Assembly: GCA_947174985.1 (NCBI GenBank)
Contig: CAMWLB010000096.1
Span: 1-9,860, forward strand
Direction of reading: 5' to 3'
Length of the DNA: 9,860 bases
DNA from: an uncultured Lachnospiraceae bacterium
Lineage (GTDB): Bacteria > Bacillota > Clostridia > Lachnospirales > Lachnospiraceae
Position 1 is the first letter of the stretch. Every line of letters starts with the position of its first letter. Below, piece after piece: positions 7,042 to 9,860 of the stretch. The notes under the pieces were generated by a model that saw only the letters and a program-made list of their open reading frames with translations, ran no database searches and had not been told where the DNA came from. The position numbers and the translations under genes were made by a program.

Positions 7042-7695
7042 ATGTCAGAACACTGCTTACAATCCAAAAACAGCGGTACGATTGCCATTATCGGACGCGC
7101 AAAGGACACCGGAAACTATGAAGCTGCCCTTACCCGTCTGGGGATTCCCTGTCTTACCACCCTTTCCCCAAGCCGGATTCCCTCTTGCAGCGGCATGCTT
7201 CTGCCGGGCGGCGGCGATATTACACCCGCTTTTTTCGGGCAAAAAAATAACGGTTCGAAAAATATAGACACAGAACTGGACATTATCCAGCTTGAAGCCA
7301 TGGAACAGGCTCTGCGCTATCATAAGCCGATACTCGGAATCTGCAAAGGTATGCAGATTATCAACGTTTTTTTTGGCGGCACCATCATTCAGCACATGAA
7401 AGAAGCTGCGCTTCATCAGTATCAGGACGGGGACCAGTTTCATAATACCGCCATCGTCCATGATACCTTTCTGCATGTGCTCTATGGCGGCAGTCTGACT
7501 GTCAACAGCGCCCACCATCAGTGCATCGGGCAACTCGGCCAGGGACTTTTGCTCGCCCAGTATGCTTCACCCTCCCCCGTACCGGAAGCCATTTTTCACA
7601 GTCGGCTCCCCATCTACGGCGTGCAGTGGCATCCGGAACGGCTCTTTCCTGACGGGGATAAGCTGCTATGTTTCTTTCACTCTCTTCTGCTTTGA
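7042..7695 (+). CDS. peptidase C26 / class I glutamine amidotransferase-like hydrolase (gamma-glutamyl-GABA hydrolase family)
   Basis: A 217-residue cytoplasmic enzyme of the PuuD-like family, which cleaves gamma-glutamyl amide bonds such as that in gamma-glutamyl-GABA. The oxyanion region LLPGGGDITPAFFG is at 53-66; the nucleophile is C101 in GICKGMQ; VNSAHHQ is at 154-160; H197 and E199 of the triad are in QWHPER. It is shorter than E. coli PuuD (about 254 residues), mainly at the N-terminus. No other putrescine-pathway genes are near, so the substrate is open. An in-frame TAG lies close upstream, so ATG 7042 is the first possible ATG, but no clear ribosome binding site precedes it; TACAAT at 7010-7015 is a possible -10 without a good -35. 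Its 3' end overlaps the convergent hydrolase gene by 30 bases. Confidence 0.92.
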   Translation: MSEHCLQSKNSGTIAIIGRAKDTGNYEAALTRLGIPCLTTLSPSRIPSCSGMLLPGGGDITPAFFGQKNNGSKNIDTELDIIQLEAMEQALRYHKPILGICKGMQIINVFFGGTIIQHMKEAALHQYQDGDQFHNTAIVHDTFLHVLYGGSLTVNSAHHQCIGQLGQGLLLAQYASPSPVPEAIFHSRLPIYGVQWHPERLFPDGDKLLCFFHSLLL

Positions 7696-8868
7696 CTTCT
7701 GAGGCTTCATGCGCTCCAGCGCAATGTCGAACAGCGCTTTTATAATCGCTCTGAGCGCCTGTCTGGTTTCGTCGTCCACCTCTTTTAATGCCGATATCAT
7801 GCCGTTCATGCTCTTCTTCCAGTCCGCGGAAAGTTCTATCAGGTTCTCTGCCTTGGATGCAGAGACTACCTGATACAGCGTATCCACAAAAATGCGCCTC
7901 TGCTTTTCGTCCAGCGCTTCCATCCATTGATTCAGCGTTTCATTGCTATACTGCCTTGACTTATAGAGACCTTTTACGCAGACAAAGTCATCCTCCGCTA
8001 TCAGCCATGTATAAGGGTCATGCTGCAGAAGTCCGAAAGTTTTGCTCTCCACCACCTTTACACGGGGAGAAGTTTCAAAAAGCATGCCAATCAAGGAAGA
8101 ATGTGGCAGTATTTTAACAATTTTATCTGCAATCTGCTCATATTGGCAGCCTTCCATTACCTCCCTGCGAAAGCCCGGGCCATCCATACTGTAAATTTTC
8201 ACAATGCGCTCCCTCACCTGCTCTGAACAGTTCAGCGCAGCATATACCGCCAGATTCCCGCCCTTGGAATGTCCGCCTAAATAAAATCGGTTGTGAAGCT
8301 TTCCCGTCACCATATTCAAATATTTTACCGCATATGCCTGCCCCGGTACGGGGGACTGGAACGCCATGTTAAAATCCTCTTTCCAGCCCACAATGGTTTC
8401 ATCGGTTCCACGATAAGCAACGTACATGGTGCCATCCTCTAAAAAAAAGGTAATCGCAGAAAACTGAGTTTCCCATTCCGTTTCCACAATATTGATATAG
8501 CAGTTCATTTTCAGGGTTTTAAACCGACGGCTGTGTATCATCGCCTCAAACAGCGCCCTGTTGTTTTTTTCAAACCGCTCGTCAGCGTACAGTTTTTCAT
8601 AATCCTCATGTGCCATCAGCTCCTGCATGGTGACTGATTTTCTATTTTCCGTCACGAGCGGAACCATGCCGTCAAATTTTAGGTAACAGAATTGGCAGAG
8701 CGCCAGACTGTCCACATCATTCATCGGCTTTTCCAAAAAAGTATAATCCCCGTATTCTTTAATATATTCAATAATCGTGCCCGCCAAGCCTGCCACCAGC
8801 CTTTCTCTCTTATGTATACTATTATCACGCCCTGCTGCCAAAAGCAAGCCGCTGCCGGAATGTTTCAT
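7666..8868 (-). CDS. Mbeg1-like (DUF2974) alpha/beta-hydrolase
   Basis: Up to 400 residues. The core has IIEYIKEYGDYTF and DVDSLALCQFCYLKFDG near the N-terminus, a lipase-like AYRGTD (151-156), and the nucleophile elbow GGHSKGGNLA with S201. Candidate triad partners are D229 in SMDGPGF and H283 in QHDPYTW. These are the marks of the Mbeg1-like family, related to class 3 lipases; substrate unknown, and no signal peptide is seen. The C-terminus (about 340-400) is helical and ends Lys/Arg rich. The start is uncertain: ATG 8868 has no ribosome binding site and adds about 27 residues unlike the family. A promoter match at 8813-8841 would start transcription downstream of it. The TTG at 8787 (protein about 373 residues, beginning LAGTIIEYI) or the GTG at 8796 fits better. 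Confidence 0.9.
   Translation of the reverse strand: MKHSGSGLLLAAGRDNSIHKRERLVAGLAGTIIEYIKEYGDYTFLEKPMNDVDSLALCQFCYLKFDGMVPLVTENRKSVTMQELMAHEDYEKLYADERFEKNNRALFEAMIHSRRFKTLKMNCYINIVETEWETQFSAITFFLEDGTMYVAYRGTDETIVGWKEDFNMAFQSPVPGQAYAVKYLNMVTGKLHNRFYLGGHSKGGNLAVYAALNCSEQVRERIVKIYSMDGPGFRREVMEGCQYEQIADKIVKILPHSSLIGMLFETSPRVKVVESKTFGLLQHDPYTWLIAEDDFVCVKGLYKSRQYSNETLNQWMEALDEKQRRIFVDTLYQVVSASKAENLIELSADWKKSMNGMISALKEVDDETRQALRAIIKALFDIALERMKPQKSKQKRVKET
8813..8841 (-). promoter_or_regulatory. candidate promoter for the Mbeg1-like hydrolase
   Basis: TTGGCA (8841-8836) and TATACA (8818-8813) on the minus strand are 17 bases apart. Transcription would begin near 8806, giving a very short leader before TTG 8787. 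The match lies inside the longest version of the coding frame, so it argues for the shorter protein. The -10 has two mismatches to consensus, so confidence is moderate. Confidence 0.4.
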
Positions 8869-8885
8869 CGATTATTTACGGAATT

Positions 8886-8918
8886 TATAATAATTTTATG
8901 GATAGGAATATATCCATA
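8886..8918 (+). promoter_or_regulatory. TATAAT box followed by an 8-bp dyad
   Basis: A perfect -10 hexamer TATAAT is at 8886-8891; the -35 region (TTTCAT at 8863-8868) is poor. Just downstream TATGGATA (8897-8904) and TATCCATA (8911-8918) form a perfect inverted repeat with a 6-base spacer, centred around the expected transcription start. The element sits between the divergent hydrolase gene and the small ORF that starts at 8936, and could be an operator or a leader hairpin. Confidence 0.45.
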
Positions 8919-8935
8919 TTTGGGAGGTCAGCCAC

Positions 8936-9105
8936 ATGCAAAAGTAAGCATTATTGCCGAAGCAAATCAGCAAGTGGAGAATATAATGGAGCACGCCAAC
9001 GAAAACGTCCTTTACATAGAGGACAACTCCTCCCGCATCGCCGCCTTACGTGAAATTAAGGTTCATCGTTATGAAAGTACACAAACTTACGGAACCCATT
9101 ATTAA
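8936..9105 (+). pseudogene. candidate small protein gene (about 56 residues), out of frame by one base
   Basis: A strong ribosome binding site GGGAGG (8922-8927) lies 8 bases before ATG 8936, but the frame reads only MQK and then TAA at 8945. The neighbouring frame is open from there to TAA 9103-9105 and encodes a protein-like sequence (ANQQVENIMEHANENVLYIE, then DNSSRIAALREIKVHRYEST). Adding one A to the AAAA run at 8940-8943 joins the two as MQKVSIIAEANQQVE, with no start codon problem. It is acidic then basic, without membrane segment. I do not recognise the family. The alternatives are a real pseudogene, a homopolymer error, or a chance open frame; the promoter and ribosome binding site in the right places favour a gene. 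Confidence 0.5.
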
Positions 9106-9152
9106 GGTTTCTCTGAAATTTTACCAGATTTCAAAATATTTGTTTCGCGCCT

Positions 9153-9778
9153 TTATGAGCGGTATTTGTCTTCAAGGGCATCCGATACCGTTTCAATAAT
9201 GGAAAACCCAAACTCCTTCTTTTTCATTTCGATAGAAGCCAAAAATTTTTTATTGCCCTTGAAAGATTTCCATAAAAGATGTCTGTCTTTATCATCCATA
9301 TCAATTTTATATAAAAGATTTGCGAGAGATATTATCAGTTGTTTTTCCTTCTCATCAATATTCTTCTTGCGCGAAGAAATATATTTCTCCATATCATGCT
9401 CACTATATTTCGGTTGTAATCCTATAATTGGATTAATAAGTAATTGTGTGGAAGAACTCATAAGGTTTACATATGATCCCAGTTCACACTGTTGCGCATC
9501 CGTCATCTCGTCATAATCAAGCCCAAATAATTTTGTTTGCTCGATTGCAGTAGTCAATTTTGGGCTCTCATCAATAATACGTCTAATACGCTCGTTCACT
9601 TCAACAATGGCCAGTTCATATGACTTTATATCTCTCTTACTAATAAGGGTAAAGATATCTTCCAGACGATCTTTATCACTTTTTCCTTTCCATAACAAGA
9701 GGCCACTGCCAATAAGAGCAACCCCTGCAATTGCCCATCCAACTGGTCCAGCAAGTGCAAGGAAAGCTTGCCCCGCCG
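9153..9778 (-). CDS. membrane-anchored protein of unknown function, 5' end missing
   Basis: The frame is open from the stop at 9153 to the right edge of the window. There is no in-frame ATG; the only start-like codon in clean sequence near the domain start is TTG 9698, which would cut a hydrophobic segment. Upstream of that codon the frame reads GQAFLALAGPVGW, then AIAGVALIGSGLLLW, a glycine-rich membrane segment at about 9699-9772. This is followed by a soluble, helical, charged domain of about 180 residues (KGKSDKDRLEDIF, NERIRRIIDESPKLTTAIEQ, YSEHDMEKYISSRKKNIDEK). The Gly/Ala-rich GPVGWAIAG type of segment occurs in several bacterial membrane-associated families, and I cannot assign one. 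The true N-terminus is outside, because beyond about 9779 the sequence is low-complexity and unreliable, although it stays open in this frame. Confidence 0.65.
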
Positions 9779-9860
9779 CCCGTCCCCCGGCCCCCCCCCC
9801 CGGGGCCCGCCCCCCCGCAGGCGGAGAGAGAGAGGAGAGGCGGGCCGCGGGGGGGGCTAG
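9779..9860. other. low-complexity C/G-run end, probable assembly or sequencing artefact
   Basis: From about 9779 the sequence changes abruptly from AT-rich coding DNA to long runs of C and G, a GA-repeat (gagagagagaggagagg) and a run of eight G. Nothing else in the window has this composition. It shows no stop in the frame of the adjacent gene but would encode only Gly/Arg/Pro/Ala-rich residues. A poor-quality contig end is the simplest reading. Confidence 0.7.

Noticed and set aside
6864..7109. N-terminal extension of the intact acetyltransferase by 82 residues to an upstream start codon at 7109.
   Set aside because: It overlaps the divergent C26 start and contains the -35/-10 promoter; the GNAT fold starts at MNIELKEL with its own ribosome binding site.
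7057..7533. Minus-strand open frame of 158 codons.
   Set aside because: It is the antisense shadow of the C26 gene, which has a complete catalytic triad.
7502..7927. Minus-strand open frame of 141 codons.
   Set aside because: Another frame of the Mbeg1-like hydrolase 3' end and the antisense of the C26 gene; highly charged, low-complexity translation without family features.
8692..8934. Upstream part of the long plus-strand open frame ending at 9105.
   Set aside because: It is antisense to the hydrolase gene and crosses the promoter region; only the part after 8936 looks protein-like and has a ribosome binding site.
9115..9134. TGAAAT/ATTTCA inverted repeat as a bidirectional terminator between the small ORF and the last gene.
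   Set aside because: The stem is only six mostly A/T pairs with an 8-base loop and there is no clean T-run on either side.
1..9860. CRISPR arrays, tRNA or rRNA genes, insertion sequences and toxin-antitoxin pairs.
   Set aside because: No regularly spaced repeats, cloverleaf-like sequence, transposase frames or paired small genes with known motifs were seen on either strand.

Overview
The window looks like a chromosomal contig from a low- to mid-GC Gram-positive anaerobe of the Clostridia, most likely Lachnospiraceae-like. The reasons are a classical T-box leader on an aminoacyl-tRNA synthetase gene, strong AGGAGG-type ribosome binding sites, and families common in gut Clostridia: a GH95 fucosidase without signal peptide, an Mbeg1-like (DUF2974) hydrolase and a DUF1835/DUF3658 protein. 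The taxonomic call is inference from gene content. Almost every gene is on the minus strand; the exceptions are one peptidase C26 gene and one small broken reading frame.

Layout. At the left edge is the N-terminal part of a GH95 alpha-L-fucosidase (1-1671, minus, cut by the window edge), preceded by a short regulatory gap with a TATAAT box and a 9-bp inverted repeat. Upstream of it is metG (1788-3449), an archaeal-type methionyl-tRNA synthetase with a full T-box riboswitch (about 3519-3813) whose specifier reads AUG, plus its own promoter. Next comes a run of small, AT-richer minus-strand genes: a membrane-anchored Xre regulator (3855-4373), a GNAT acetyltransferase broken by a one-base frameshift (4432-4880), a HAD-fold phosphatase-like protein (4865-5386), a DUF1835/DUF3658 protein (5448-6335) and an intact GNAT acetyltransferase (6375-6863). 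Tight spacing and a good promoter at 6898-6926 suggest one transcription unit.

To the right, a peptidase C26 (class I glutamine amidotransferase-like) gene is on the plus strand (7042-7695) and converges, with a 30-bp 3' overlap, on an Mbeg1-like alpha/beta hydrolase gene (7666-8868, minus). Divergent from the hydrolase is a candidate 56-residue plus-strand ORF (8936-9105) with a perfect TATAAT box, a dyad and a good ribosome binding site, but it is out of frame by one base. The right end holds the C-terminal part of an unrecognised membrane protein (9153 onward, minus). The last 80 or so bases are C/G-run and GA-repeat low-complexity sequence that looks like a contig-end artefact.

How the genes fit together: metG is wired to charged/uncharged tRNA-Met levels; GH95 is a carbohydrate gene with its own control region; the middle block is accessory (acetyltransferases, HAD, regulator) with no visible common pathway. 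I did not find a convincing new multi-gene system. The most useful leads are the two frame breaks, three dyads at promoters, the KISTS-type MetRS and the unidentified membrane protein at the right edge.
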